A DNA stretch of 64,000 nucleotides, from assembly GCF_029504695.1 (NCBI RefSeq), contig NZ_JAQFIN010000012.1, positions 40,435-104,434 on the forward strand. The letters are read 5' to 3'. Within the stretch, counting starts at the first letter, position 1; every line of letters begins with the position of its first letter. This DNA is from Parabacteroides sp. PF5-6 (GTDB lineage Bacteria; Bacteroidota; Bacteroidia; Bacteroidales; Tannerellaceae). The notes under the pieces were generated by a model. It saw nothing but the letters and a program-made list of their open reading frames with translations, was not told the DNA's origin and did no database searches. Below, piece by piece: positions 6,912 through 15,584 of the stretch. Both the position numbers and the translations under genes were made by a program.

Positions 6912-8139
6912 CAGCGGTTTGTGTGTGTTATTATTCGGGGCATGCGCTCCGGCAGTAGAGCAAGGAGATAACCGGATCGATATCGCCTCCGCCTTCTCCG
7001 ATCAGCAGACGTTAAAGGCTTCGGACTATTTCTCCAAGGTACGTTATGTGGCGTTGGAAACCACCGATGAGAGTGTGATCGGTAACGGAGCGAATATCAC
7101 CATCCTGGACGATCAGATTATGGTGACCACCGCGAAACAATGCCTGTTGTTCGACAAACAGACCGGGCGTTTCCTGACTACCGTCGGACATCATGGCGAA
7201 GATCCCGAAGGCTATCGCAACGCCAACGGCTGGGTGAACCCTTTGACGCGGACGATCTGCCTGGACAGTTGGCATCGTTCCTGGTGTATGTATGACCTGA
7301 AAGGACAGTTCCAGCGCAAATTCACCTTACCCGAAGGCATGGCAACCAGCGGTTCGTTTGTCGCTTTGGATAAAAAAACCACCGTCGCGCATACGAGCGA
7401 TTTCCTGGGCGAAGGCACGGAGAATGTGCAGTTCTTTACCGAAGACAGTGTGTTGCATACCCTGGTGTTGCACGAGCAGGATCAGGATTACAATGCCGGC
7501 AATATCGCGTCGATCTCCGTCTTGAAAAGCGAGAACAACCGCGAGGTGTACGGCTCCACCGGCGCCGGAGTGATTATGATCTACTTCAAGGATGCGCCGG
7601 GCAAGGCCTATATCCATCTCATGAATCTGCAACGGATGTGGGCGGTCGATAATCAGGCATATCTCAAGACCGAACATAATGATACGATCTACCGGGTGAA
7701 CAACTATGCCCTCGAACCGGCTTATGTCTTAGACCTGGGTAAGTACCACTGGCCCTATGCCGAACGGTTCAATACCGAACACGATCACGCCTTGATGGTC
7801 ACCCAGATCCTCGACAGCCGGGAACTGATGATTCTGCGCCTCGTACAACATATATATACCGACGACAAACGGAAAGCCTTCAACGCCATATACAACAAAA
7901 CAACCGGTGAGGTTCGCATCGGACGCATCGAAGAAGGCATCCTGGACGACCTGACCGGCTTCCTGCCCCTGCGTCCCGAAACGATCTCTTCGCGAGGCGA
8001 ATATGGCGGGCTGATCGAAGCAACGGAAGTCGTCGAATGGTTCGAAAAACACGGTTCAGCTAAACTTTCTCCCGAAATCGAACACCTCAAACGTGTCGAT
8101 GAAGAAGATAATCCGGTTATCGCTTTGATTGAGAAGTAA
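6889..8139 (+). CDS. 6-bladed beta-propeller lipoprotein (DUF4934-like)
   Basis: A 416-residue putative lipoprotein (signal with LLFGAC, Cys19). Blade-like segments such as YFSKVRYVALETTDES, DDQIMVTTAKQCLLFDKQTGRF and CMYDLKGQFQRKF are typical of Bacteroidetes 6-bladed beta-propeller proteins, often found beside outer-membrane sensing or uptake genes. Residues 206-234 (SISVLK, VYGSTGAGVIMI) unexpectedly resemble the SusC/TonB plug signature also present at the end of the preceding protein. The gene overlaps that gene by 23 nt and is probably co-transcribed with the BlaI/BlaR1-type pair. Ligand and partners are unknown. Confidence 0.75.
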   Translation: MQLKKWINSGLCVLLFGACAPAVEQGDNRIDIASAFSDQQTLKASDYFSKVRYVALETTDESVIGNGANITILDDQIMVTTAKQCLLFDKQTGRFLTTVGHHGEDPEGYRNANGWVNPLTRTICLDSWHRSWCMYDLKGQFQRKFTLPEGMATSGSFVALDKKTTVAHTSDFLGEGTENVQFFTEDSVLHTLVLHEQDQDYNAGNIASISVLKSENNREVYGSTGAGVIMIYFKDAPGKAYIHLMNLQRMWAVDNQAYLKTEHNDTIYRVNNYALEPAYVLDLGKYHWPYAERFNTEHDHALMVTQILDSRELMILRLVQHIYTDDKRKAFNAIYNKTTGEVRIGRIEEGILDDLTGFLPLRPETISSRGEYGGLIEATEVVEWFEKHGSAKLSPEIEHLKRVDEEDNPVIALIEK

Positions 8140-8157
8140 TTTGTGTATATTCGCAAT

Positions 8158-9204
8158 ATGAGAAAGCTTCTGATATATTGCGTCCTCTTTTTGTTCCCTT
8201 TCTTATCTGTGACGGCACAGGTACTAAAGGGAACTGTTTTTGATAAGCAGACGAAAGAGTCGGTGATCAATGCCAATGTATATCTGGAAGGTACCTCCTA
8301 CTTCACCATTACCGATGCGGATGGGAATTTCGAATTGAAAGTAAACAAAAGGGTAAACACCCGCTTGATTATCAGTCATGTGGCCTATCATTCATTCGTC
8401 GCCGAGAAACCTTTCGAAAGCATACCTGCGGTGATCGAACTGAATGAAAAAGAAAACCGGATCAGCGAAGTCCTGGTGAAAGGCGACAAACCGAGGTTTA
8501 GCCGCAAGGAGATGATGCGGGCGTTCAAAGATCAGTTCCTGGGCACGAGCAAAGCCGGACGTTCCTGTATCATCCGTAACGAAAACGATATTTACTTCCA
8601 TTACGACCGGCCCAATAAAACCTTAAAAGCCTTTTGCGACGCTCCGGTTGTGATCGAGAATAAATACCTGGGTTATATCATTTCGATGGAGTTGTTGGTT
8701 TTCGAAGCGGAGTATTACGAGGTTAGTTTGTGGAACAAAGCTTTTAAGCGGGTCTTATACCTCGGCCCTACCTCCTATCAGGATGTCAGCCAGGGGAATT
8801 TAGCCATACAGAAACGACGGGAAAGGGCCTACAATGGTTCGTCGAAAGAATTCTTTCGTTTATTGATTGATAAAAAACTAAAGAAGTCCCCCTACACCAT
8901 CCCTTCCGTTCCGCCGGAAAAGCTCTTTATAGTAACCAATGACCCGCAAGCGGAAGACACGAAAATTATCCGTATCCACCCGAAATACTATGAGTATAAG
9001 GATACGTTTGCGCCGCATGCCGACAGCTCCTCTGTCGTGATCACAGTCTTACACAAGCAGGAACCGACCTATTTCGAATTCAAATCGAACACCTACCACT
9101 CCGACGCTTACGGCAACATATACGATGTGCGTGACCTTGTCGTTTCCGGCAGCATGTCGAAAACCCGCATAGGCGACACCCTCCCCCTGGATTACGAGCC
9201 TTAA
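8158..9204 (+). CDS. exported protein with carboxypeptidase-like regulatory domain
   Basis: A 348-residue protein with a signal peptide (MRKLLIYCVLFLFPFLSVTAQ). Residues 22-100 form a CarboxypepD_reg-like beta-sandwich (GTVFDKQTKESVINANVYL, TDADGNFEL), the domain that starts many SusC-like and DUF5686-like outer-membrane proteins. The remainder has no feature I recognise; it is too short for a beta-barrel. The ATG at 8158 is chosen because it begins the signal peptide; the frame is open from a TTG at 8143. It closes the apparent operon that begins with the BlaI-type gene. Function unknown. Confidence 0.75.
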   Translation: MRKLLIYCVLFLFPFLSVTAQVLKGTVFDKQTKESVINANVYLEGTSYFTITDADGNFELKVNKRVNTRLIISHVAYHSFVAEKPFESIPAVIELNEKENRISEVLVKGDKPRFSRKEMMRAFKDQFLGTSKAGRSCIIRNENDIYFHYDRPNKTLKAFCDAPVVIENKYLGYIISMELLVFEAEYYEVSLWNKAFKRVLYLGPTSYQDVSQGNLAIQKRRERAYNGSSKEFFRLLIDKKLKKSPYTIPSVPPEKLFIVTNDPQAEDTKIIRIHPKYYEYKDTFAPHADSSSVVITVLHKQEPTYFEFKSNTYHSDAYGNIYDVRDLVVSGSMSKTRIGDTLPLDYEP

Positions 9205-9237
9205 CCCCCTTCCTTACACCCCTTACACCCCTTTCCC

Positions 9238-9465
9238 TTAAACCGGCACCTCCCAATCCATGATCCGGCTTAGGCCTTTGGGGCATGTATTAAGCTGTGG
9301 AATAAAATCCTGCCCACCTACTTCCTGATTAAGGTCTATTTTTTGTCTTTTGTATTCGATAGCCGGATGGGCATCATCGCCAAAGGTAAACAACAGGGCA
9401 AAAAAGAAGACAAAGCTAAACAGATATTTTAGCCATCGGCTGGAGAAAGAAGATTGATCAGTCAT
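9238..9465 (-). CDS. small single-pass membrane protein, function unknown
   Basis: A possible 75-residue protein starting MTDQSSFSSRW, with one strong membrane helix (WLKYLFSFVFFFALLFTFG) and a polar tail. The frame is open further upstream to 9585, but that part is repeat-like and the ATG at 9465 is the better start. It follows the pilus genes on the same strand, 242 nt after the fimbrillin. It may be a minor accessory gene or independent. No family recognised. Confidence 0.45.
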   Translation of the reverse strand: MTDQSSFSSRWLKYLFSFVFFFALLFTFGDDAHPAIEYKRQKIDLNQEVGGQDFIPQLNTCPKGLSRIMDWEVPV

Positions 9466-9469
9466 AAGT

Positions 9470-9706
9470 GAGAAGTTTGAAGTGAGTTGTTTTGAAGTAA
9501 GAAGTAAGGAGATAGAAGTAAGAAGGTTGAAGTGAACGGTTGCCGGAGCGAACTCCGGACAACCGTCTTCTGGAGAGATATTCAAGGGTTAGTAATCCTT
9601 AGTCAATTATGAATTTTGAATTATGAATTATGAGAACTGGGTTGTTTCCTTTTTCTCATCATTCATAATTCATCATTCATAATTAGCAGAAGCTTCCGCT
9701 TCTGCT
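9470..9706. repeat. intergenic repeats after the fimbrillin gene
   Basis: Three low-complexity signals fill this gap. GAAGT words recur at multiples of about 7 nt (9472-9533). An AATTATGAATT-type inverted repeat pairs 9605-9632 with 9652-9684. A perfect hairpin, AGCAGAAGC / GCTTCTGCT (9685-9706), abuts the fimbrillin stop codon and may end or protect its mRNA; no T tract follows on the minus strand. Confidence 0.6.
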
Positions 9707-11053
9707 TTACTCCTGCATAATGATCACCGGCTGCAGAATAGATTTCTCCGCGGCGTTACGCACATAGAGGATATAGGAACGGGCGGCGCCGGTGGTATTA
9801 GCTTCTACCTTGACGGTGAAACCGGTGCCTACCTCGGTCGCGTCGACACCCGAAACGGTGATCCAGTCGATCTCCGTCGGTACGGCATCGACCGTCCAGC
9901 GGCTGGTGGCTTCGACCTTCAGTGTCAGTGTAGCGCCTGCCGCGTCGACAGCCATCTTATTGTCGGCGATCACCTGACCGTCTTCGTCCAATACCCGGAT
10001 CGTGCCCGGCTCAACGGGAGAGACCACGCCGGCACCTTCTTTCCATTCGTCCACCTTCAGCGTAGCTGCCAGGTCGGAGATACCCGATTTCTGGATCTCG
10101 ATGATATAGCGGTGGTTGGCGGCGATCTTCAGGTGTTCCATCTCATCGGGATCATCTGCTTTCGGAGCCATAAACTTCACGGGATAGACCTGTTGTGTCT
10201 GCGTACCGGTCACCTTACCGACCAGGGAGAGCTCCGTTTCGCTCGCGCCATCCGCGCCCAGGTTCAGCGTCGGGTAGATATAGAACACACTCTGGCTCTC
10301 GCCTTTGTTGGCGTTGGTGATCTTCGTAAAGTCGATCGCGTTCATGGCGATGGTCTCCGTCTGATCGGTTGCCGAAGCGTTCTTAAAGAGTCGTGTCGAA
10401 GGGCGTGCGCCGAAGATCAGGATCTCTTCGATCTCGAAGTTCGAGTCGCGGGCGATATTGCTCACGTCGAAACGTGCCATGCGGCGGGTCAGGTTCACCG
10501 TCTGCGCGCCGCTCAGGGTCGTGATATCGGCTACGGTCTGTACCTCGGTCATCAACAGCGGAGCGGTGATCGGCTTGGCCGGTGTCAGCGGGTTGACGCT
10601 AAAGTCTTTGAAGGCACCCAGGGTGGTCACGTTCGCTTTGGCGGTATTCAGCGAGATAATATCCCGTCCGTTGCCGACAAAGAAGAACACTTTCGCTTTG
10701 TTATCATCGGCCATCGGCACGGAGATCTTGGCGCTCACCACCTCACCGTTGCTGGTGATCACGAATTTATTGTCTTCGGCATCGTCGCCTTCTTTGCTGT
10801 GGTAGATACGTTCCAACACGGCATTGTCGTCATTGCCTTTGAACACATAGATATCGAGTGTCGCCAGTTTGTTCTCCGCTTCGGTAGCGATATCCGCCCG
10901 GGTATAGGGCACCACCTTTCCCGCGGCGATGCCGGGGAACTGATAGACCAGTTCTTTCTCCCCATCCGGCACAAACAATTGGTCTGCCGGATCATTGCTG
11001 CAAGCAGCGAATAATAAGCCCGAAAGGGCGATTAATGCAAGTTTCTGTTTCAT
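9707..11053 (-). CDS. fimbrillin-family lipoprotein with BACON-like C-terminus
   Basis: A 448-residue type V pilus subunit. It has a lipoprotein signal (LSGLLFAACSND) and a PYTRAD motif near residue 52, where Bacteroidales prepilins are cut after Arg to free the donor-strand groove. A FimA/Mfa-like two-domain body follows (LATLDIYVFKGND, LTRRMARFDVSNI, NHRYIIEIQ, VDEWKEG). Residues about 365-448 look like a BACON domain (SRWTVDAVPTEIDWITVSG), a putative carbohydrate- or mucin-binding module. It follows the Mfa2-like anchor gene across a 375-nt spacer filled by a decamer array. It could be the shaft or a tip adhesin; the added C-terminal domain favours a tip role. Confidence 0.85.
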   Translation of the reverse strand: MKQKLALIALSGLLFAACSNDPADQLFVPDGEKELVYQFPGIAAGKVVPYTRADIATEAENKLATLDIYVFKGNDDNAVLERIYHSKEGDDAEDNKFVITSNGEVVSAKISVPMADDNKAKVFFFVGNGRDIISLNTAKANVTTLGAFKDFSVNPLTPAKPITAPLLMTEVQTVADITTLSGAQTVNLTRRMARFDVSNIARDSNFEIEEILIFGARPSTRLFKNASATDQTETIAMNAIDFTKITNANKGESQSVFYIYPTLNLGADGASETELSLVGKVTGTQTQQVYPVKFMAPKADDPDEMEHLKIAANHRYIIEIQKSGISDLAATLKVDEWKEGAGVVSPVEPGTIRVLDEDGQVIADNKMAVDAAGATLTLKVEATSRWTVDAVPTEIDWITVSGVDATEVGTGFTVKVEANTTGAARSYILYVRNAAEKSILQPVIIMQE

Positions 11054-11124
11054 TTTCTTTTTGTTTTTAATTAGAAATTGTTGTTTTCTTTTTTTCTTTT
11101 CTTTCTTTTCTTTTCTTTCTATTT

Positions 11125-11426
11125 AGGAACTCATAGGAATTCATAGGAATTCATAGGAACTCATAAGAGAAGGGGCGGTTCATAAGGTTCTTATAAGTTC
11201 TTATGAGCTCTTATGAGTTCCTATGAGCTCTTATGAGTTCCTATGAGTTCTTAGGAGCTCTTATGAGTTCTTATGAGCTCTTATGAGTTCTTATGAGCTC
11301 TTATGAGTTCTTATGAGCTCTTATGCTCTTATGAGCTCTTATGAGTTCTTATGAGCTCTTATGAGTTCCTATGAGTTCTTATGAGCTCTTAGAAGTCCTT
11401 AGGAGTTCTTATGAGCTCTTAAGAAT
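11125..11426. repeat. 10-nt-period array in the leader of the fimbrillin gene
   Basis: Four GGAACTCATA/GGAATTCATA decamers (11125-11165) are followed, after a short linker, by about 23 decamers of the opposite orientation (TTATGAGCTC, TTATGAGTTC) up to 11426. The step is exactly 10 nt, with a single 8-nt unit near 11325. Because orientation flips, the first arm can pair with the second. The array lies between the stop of the anchor gene and an A/G-rich leader of the fimbrillin gene. Confidence 0.9.
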
Positions 11427-11429
11427 TCC

Positions 11430-12449
11430 TTAAACATTCCCCCCAATCGTGCCGCCATTCTCCCAATCGGAGAAGACCATCGGCGACACCTCCACCCGAT
11501 CGTCATAGATCATCACCTGGATGCGGAACTCCTGCCGCAGGTTACGGCTGAGGCCGAGCTGCATGGTGCGGAAGTATTTCTCCAGGTCGAGATCTTTGAT
11601 CAGCTGCTGCTCACCGGCATAAACGGTAAAGAGCGGGTGCGACTGGTCGGTCAGTCGATTGGTGACAAACTCCGCTTTGAGCGCGCGCGCGATATCCATC
11701 GTTGCCTTCAGGCGATAGTCGCGCGTATGCCCCGTGCCCTTCTCCATCACTTCGGGGATCCGGTGGGTGATGGGGTTGGTCGATGCCGCGCTTTTCGACT
11801 CGGTATACTCCGGGAAGAACCCGTAGACCGCCGGCACATCGCGCAGTTCGAGGCTGAAGTCGCGTGTATTGGCAGGCGCGTTGCGTGCCCATTTGACGAC
11901 GACCTCCAACAAGAGGTGGGCGTGCGTCATGCCCACGCGCAGGCGCTGCGGCTTGTCTCCGCGGACCGAGAAGGTGGTGTACCCATAATAGAGCGGATCG
12001 ATATTGCCGTGTTCCTCTGTATCGCCCCATGCCGCCTGTTCGGTGGCATAAGGTGCCGACAGGCGGATGCGCGCCTCTTCGAGTGTGGTGGTGCCGATCT
12101 CCGGCTCCCACCCCTGTTCGAGGCGCGAGAGATTACCCCAGGCCACAGCGGTGTACTCTCCATCGGGCAGCGTCAGGGTCGAGACAAACGCCCGTTTGCC
12201 ACTACCGACCGGCAACTCATTGATCTGATAGAGCAGTCCGCTCTGGTCGAACACATACTCGTTGATCCGGTAGATATAGTTCGCCACCATATTCTCCTCT
12301 TTGGTCCATTCGCGGGTGTACCAATATTCCAGTTCGACATTATAAGAGCAGGTCAATACCTCTGTATCGACGGCACATGAAGTAGGTAGTGTCAGGATCA
12401 TCCCTACCACCCCAATCCATAGTGAAGCTATGTATCTTATCCTTTTCAT
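11430..12449 (-). CDS. FimB/Mfa2-family fimbrial anchor lipoprotein
   Basis: A 339-residue lipoprotein (LTLPTSCAVD lipobox) with the FimB/Mfa2 (PF08842) pattern. Beta-strand segments ELEYWYTREW, YRINEYVFDQSGLLYQ and LPDGEYTAVAWGN are followed by LRVGMTHAHLLLEVVVKW, and it ends with a second domain (LEKYFRTMQLGLSRN, EFRIQVMIYDD, SPMVFSDWENGGTIGG). In Porphyromonas the anchor subunit is not cut after Arg and stays in the outer membrane to terminate the pilus base; there is no TRAD motif here, consistent with that role. It lies between the fourth FISUMP paralogue and the fimbrillin. Confidence 0.85.
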   Translation of the reverse strand: MKRIRYIASLWIGVVGMILTLPTSCAVDTEVLTCSYNVELEYWYTREWTKEENMVANYIYRINEYVFDQSGLLYQINELPVGSGKRAFVSTLTLPDGEYTAVAWGNLSRLEQGWEPEIGTTTLEEARIRLSAPYATEQAAWGDTEEHGNIDPLYYGYTTFSVRGDKPQRLRVGMTHAHLLLEVVVKWARNAPANTRDFSLELRDVPAVYGFFPEYTESKSAASTNPITHRIPEVMEKGTGHTRDYRLKATMDIARALKAEFVTNRLTDQSHPLFTVYAGEQQLIKDLDLEKYFRTMQLGLSRNLRQEFRIQVMIYDDRVEVSPMVFSDWENGGTIGGNV

Positions 12450-12540
12450 GATCGCGGGAACTTTTCGGCAACGGGAGGCAATGCCTTTCCTGTTACCGGC
12501 CGGTTCCGAATACTCTTATAAATTTCTCTCCAGTGACAAC

Positions 12541-12649
12541 TTGATAATGGATAATTGTTAATTGATAATTGCTTTACGCTTCGCTAAGCGACCGTTGGTT
12601 GGCAATTAATAATTCTCCATTATCAATTATCCATTATCAATTAACAATG
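12541..12649. repeat. inverted repeat containing a 42-nt block shared with 43989-44030
   Basis: Arms built of TTGATAATGGATAATTG-like words (12541-12570) pair with 12611-12649. The block 12560-12601, with core CGCTTCGCTAAGCG, is identical to 43989-44030 inside the ferredoxin oxidoreductase operon. No protein is encoded. Similar elements scattered in one genome suggest a non-autonomous mobile repeat. Confidence 0.75.
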
Positions 12650-12704
12650 AGGGGCTGCCCTCTTTCTTTATATTCCTATGGCTTCATAGGATAGGTTCTA
12701 TCTT

Positions 12705-12853
12705 GGCTCCTCTCCTGGACAGGAGAGGGGGACCATCGCTTGCGATGGTGGAGAGGTTGTCTCTCTAAAAACTACCTCACAAATACCTTTTCAAAAAACA
12801 ACCACTCCACCGCTGCAAGCAGCGGTCCCCCTCGCCTGGCCAGGCAAGGAGCC
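12705..12853. repeat. 149-bp compound hairpin element, copy 1
   Basis: Begins GGCTCC and ends GGAGCC. It contains CTCTCCTGGACAGGAGAG, then ACCATCGCTTGCGATGGT, a short AT-rich centre, then ACCGCTGCAAGCAGCGGT and a CCTGGCCAGG hairpin. The outer halves are complementary to each other. A second copy lies at 15118-15262. The remaining part of this 454-nt gap shows nothing further. Confidence 0.8.
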
Positions 12854-12903
12854 AGAATACCATCATTGCGCATATCTCTTATGCTCTTCCCTCGGGAGAG
12901 GAG

Positions 12904-15039
12904 CTATTCCTGGATGCAGCGGATACTCTGTGTCGCAACCGGGAAGCCATAGTCAATTACAGTCGTACCGTTTGGATTGATTAATATCCGGCCGGCTTTA
13001 CCTTTAGCGGATAAGCCCGAAGCCCAGTACAAACCGCCGGCACCTCTGGAAAATGAAGCCCCATCTCGGGTACACCATCCTGCCAATGGTAAGATCAGCT
13101 CTGTGCCTGCCTCATCGCCCTGAATTACAAAGCGGAGATTAGACACTTCATGTACACCCGGTGTTTTGGCATCCACAATCTTCTTTAACTCATCCACTCG
13201 TGGCAATCGCCAGCCTTTCGGGCAAGGACTATCATTTACATTCTTACTCCAGAGCAAATCTCGAGTAGGTTTGTAGGCATCTTCGGCAATCAACCAGTCG
13301 TTTTCTGCTACTGTGCTAATAAAGTTATCCTTATAATCTGTGGACGCCTTCGCATAAGAAACCGGCCCTTCCACCATATTGCTTAGTGATCCGGTAGTCG
13401 GCACTTCCAACTTCGTCCCATTCCTCCCCCATTGAAAAGTATACCCCATAAACGCGAGGTTATCCCCTGAGGTCGTCGTTGTCGCGCCTACATTCACCGG
13501 TGCCCAATACTGGCCGGCGAATTTCACGGGTTTCAGGCCGGCGATGCCGTTATAGTCGGGCAGGGAGGTGAAGATGATGGAGTCGGCATTGTTGTAGTTT
13601 GCCGCGTCGCGGATATATACTTTGATCTCGATAGGCACCTGTTCGCGCCCTTCCTGTGAAGGGATAGCGATGGAGTAGGCTTGCGAGAAAGTCGTCTTCT
13701 GCGTCGCGGGATCGATCTTCGCTTCGGCGGGCGACTGCGTGACGATCGCCTGCAGACCTGCCGCGTCGGTGATACCGATCGAAGAGGCTGTCTTGTTATA
13801 GAGGCACGTCACATCGAAGGTCGTCGGGCTATTGCCTTCGACGGTGAACTTCATCGTGGCACCTTCCGCCAGGTCGTTGATATCGAACGCGCGCTTGGCA
13901 GCATCCCAGCGTGTGGTCTGCGCCGGCGTGAACTCAATATCTTTCAATACCACCGGATCCTGTGCCGCGTTGACTTCGATCGTGCGGCCGTCGCTCCAGT
14001 CTACCGCCGTGAACGTCCAGTTCAGGTCTTTATTGTCGCCCGTAGGCATCAATTGCAAGGCGTAGCGTGTGTTGTGCACCAATGGCAGGCTGTTGCCTTC
14101 GCCGTCCACAAAGTCGATCGTCTTGTCGATCGGCAGGTTCGTATTGTAGTACGTGCCTTTGACGCGGATACGTGTCGGCTCGGTATTGTTGCGGTTCGAT
14201 GCCGGATAGAGATAGATCTGTTTGATCTCATCAGGTTTCTCCGTCGTGGGTGTCACCACCGGGAAGGTAGCGGCCACCTCCAGCGCGTCCACCTCGTCTT
14301 CATCGTGTGGCAAGAGGAACGAGCTGTTTTTGGGGTTGACCAGCTGTACCGAGGTGAGGTTGAATTTCTTCGTAGCGTCCGGATCCAACAGTTTCTCGAC
14401 ATATTCCACATCGAGGCGCACGGCCATACGTTTCATCGCTGCCGTACTGATATGGTTCTTGCCTTCGACCAGGGTCACGTTCTGCTGGGCGAACATCAGG
14501 AGCGGCGCGCCGGGCGACTGGGTCACCTTCTTGGTCAGCATCGCTTCGAGTTCTTCCCAGCTCTCGAGTTTCTTGAGGTCTTCCGTCAGGTCGAGTGCCG
14601 GATCCGTATGCTGGTAGTTGGCGATAAAGATCACATCCGAGCCTTTCTCGGTATTAAATCCTTCGCTGCGTACGCGCACGGTGACGCTATACACGCCCTC
14701 GCTCTTTTTCACTAATGCCTCTTCCATGCCCATGGGCGATTGCAGGTCTTCGGTCGAGAAATATTTGCCAAAAGCACCCGGCTTGTATTCCGGCGCGTCT
14801 TCGTCGCCTACGCCGTATGTCTGCACAAAGCAGGCGAGGCTTCGGATCTCTTTCTCTGCCGCTTCGGCGGTGAAGTCATTCTCATCGGCACGGGTACGGA
14901 TATCGCCGATACGCATCGAGAGCAATGCCGTGCCATCGCCCGCCGGAAGGATCTCGAGCGGGCCTTCCTGCCCTTCGCTGCAGGCAAAAGCCAACAATAA
15001 CAAGGCAAGGATTGTGGTGAATAATATTGTATGTTTCAT
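12904..15039 (-). CDS. fimbrillin-like lipoprotein with C-terminal FISUMP domain, paralogue 4
   Basis: A 711-residue lipoprotein (LLLLAFACSEG). The IRTRAD motif near residue 55 is the expected Arg cleavage site of type V pilins. The following body has the family signatures KEIRSLACFVQTYG, GSDVIFIANYQ, PLLMFAQQNVTL and MAVRLDVEYVEK. Residues from about 505 form a FISUMP domain (Fib_succ_major): VKFAGQYWAPVNVGAT, FQWGRNG, SPCPKGWRLPRVDEL, LYWASG and a C-terminal IRCIQE. It is the shortest and most diverged of four tandem paralogues. It is probably a tip or minor adhesin; FISUMP function is not established. Confidence 0.82.
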   Translation of the reverse strand: MKHTILFTTILALLLLAFACSEGQEGPLEILPAGDGTALLSMRIGDIRTRADENDFTAEAAEKEIRSLACFVQTYGVGDEDAPEYKPGAFGKYFSTEDLQSPMGMEEALVKKSEGVYSVTVRVRSEGFNTEKGSDVIFIANYQHTDPALDLTEDLKKLESWEELEAMLTKKVTQSPGAPLLMFAQQNVTLVEGKNHISTAAMKRMAVRLDVEYVEKLLDPDATKKFNLTSVQLVNPKNSSFLLPHDEDEVDALEVAATFPVVTPTTEKPDEIKQIYLYPASNRNNTEPTRIRVKGTYYNTNLPIDKTIDFVDGEGNSLPLVHNTRYALQLMPTGDNKDLNWTFTAVDWSDGRTIEVNAAQDPVVLKDIEFTPAQTTRWDAAKRAFDINDLAEGATMKFTVEGNSPTTFDVTCLYNKTASSIGITDAAGLQAIVTQSPAEAKIDPATQKTTFSQAYSIAIPSQEGREQVPIEIKVYIRDAANYNNADSIIFTSLPDYNGIAGLKPVKFAGQYWAPVNVGATTTTSGDNLAFMGYTFQWGRNGTKLEVPTTGSLSNMVEGPVSYAKASTDYKDNFISTVAENDWLIAEDAYKPTRDLLWSKNVNDSPCPKGWRLPRVDELKKIVDAKTPGVHEVSNLRFVIQGDEAGTELILPLAGWCTRDGASFSRGAGGLYWASGLSAKGKAGRILINPNGTTVIDYGFPVATQSIRCIQE

Positions 15040-15117
15040 TTTTTTTGTTTGTTTCTTAATCAGTTATTTCTTTAATCAGTTGTTTCTCTACTGTGTTTAT
15101 ATCAATTGGACTATCTT

Positions 15118-15262
15118 GGCTCCCCGCCTGGTCAGGCGGGGGGGACCGCTGCTTGCAGCGGTGGGGCGGTTGTTCCTAAAAGACTTTTCAAAGACAATAT
15201 TTCAAAGACAACCTCTCCACCACCGCAAGCGGCGGTCCCCCTCTCCTGTCCAGGAGAGGAGC
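15118..15262. repeat. 145-bp compound hairpin element, copy 2
   Basis: GGCTCCCCGCCTGG... to ...CAGGAGAGGAGC, homologous to 12705-12853 but with the two ends exchanged, that is, in inverted orientation. It contains the same ACCGCTGCTTGCAGCGGT and CCACCGCAAGCGGCGG hairpins around an AT-rich centre. Confidence 0.8.
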
Positions 15263-15364
15263 TTTAGATACCATCCTTTCATCCATCATTAGATACCATC
15301 ATTTCATCATCCCAGGATACCCTCCTTTTTTCCACCCTTAGAGATCATGCTCCAAATTTCCCTG

Positions 15365-15503
15365 CATGAAACAAAAGTTTCCCCTACATGGAACAAAAGT
15401 TTCTCCGGCATGGAACAAAAGTTTCTCTTAGGTGGAACAAAAGTTTCTCCTGGGAGGAACAAAAGTTCCACAAAAAAAGAGGGGGTGGAACAAAAGTTCC
15501 AGC
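15365..15503. repeat. 22-nt-period array, GGAACAAAAGTTCC core
   Basis: ACAAAAG starts at 15371, 15393, 15415, 15437 and 15459, exactly 22 nt apart, then once more at 15490 after a 9-nt insertion. Each unit is a small inverted repeat (GGAAC / GTTYC around AAAA). It lies in the spacer between two pilin paralogues. Confidence 0.85.
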
Positions 15504-15550
15504 TTGTCAAAATGCCTGGAACGAAATGCGTTTGATATCCGTTCCGCTAT

Positions 15551-15574
15551 CGATTCGCTTCGCTAAGCGAATCG
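15551..15574. repeat. perfect hairpin after paralogue 3
   Basis: CGATTCGCTT and AAGCGAATCG form a 10-bp stem with a 4-nt loop 10 nt after the stop codon of the paralogue 3 gene on the minus strand. No T tract follows; it may stabilise the 3' end or attenuate transcription into paralogue 4. It shares the CGCTTCGCTAAGCG core with the repeats at 12560 and 43989. Confidence 0.55.
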
Positions 15575-15584
15575 GGGGATTCCC

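Noticed and set aside
11125..11426. Invertible promoter flanked by recombination sites
   Set aside because: The orientation flip looks like an invertible segment, but the arms are tandem decamers with no unique segment or promoter between them and no invertase gene is near.
12705..12853. tRNA-like cloverleaf
   Set aside because: Several hairpins in a row recall a tRNA, but there is no acceptor stem, T-loop sequence or anticodon arrangement; it is a repeated hairpin element.
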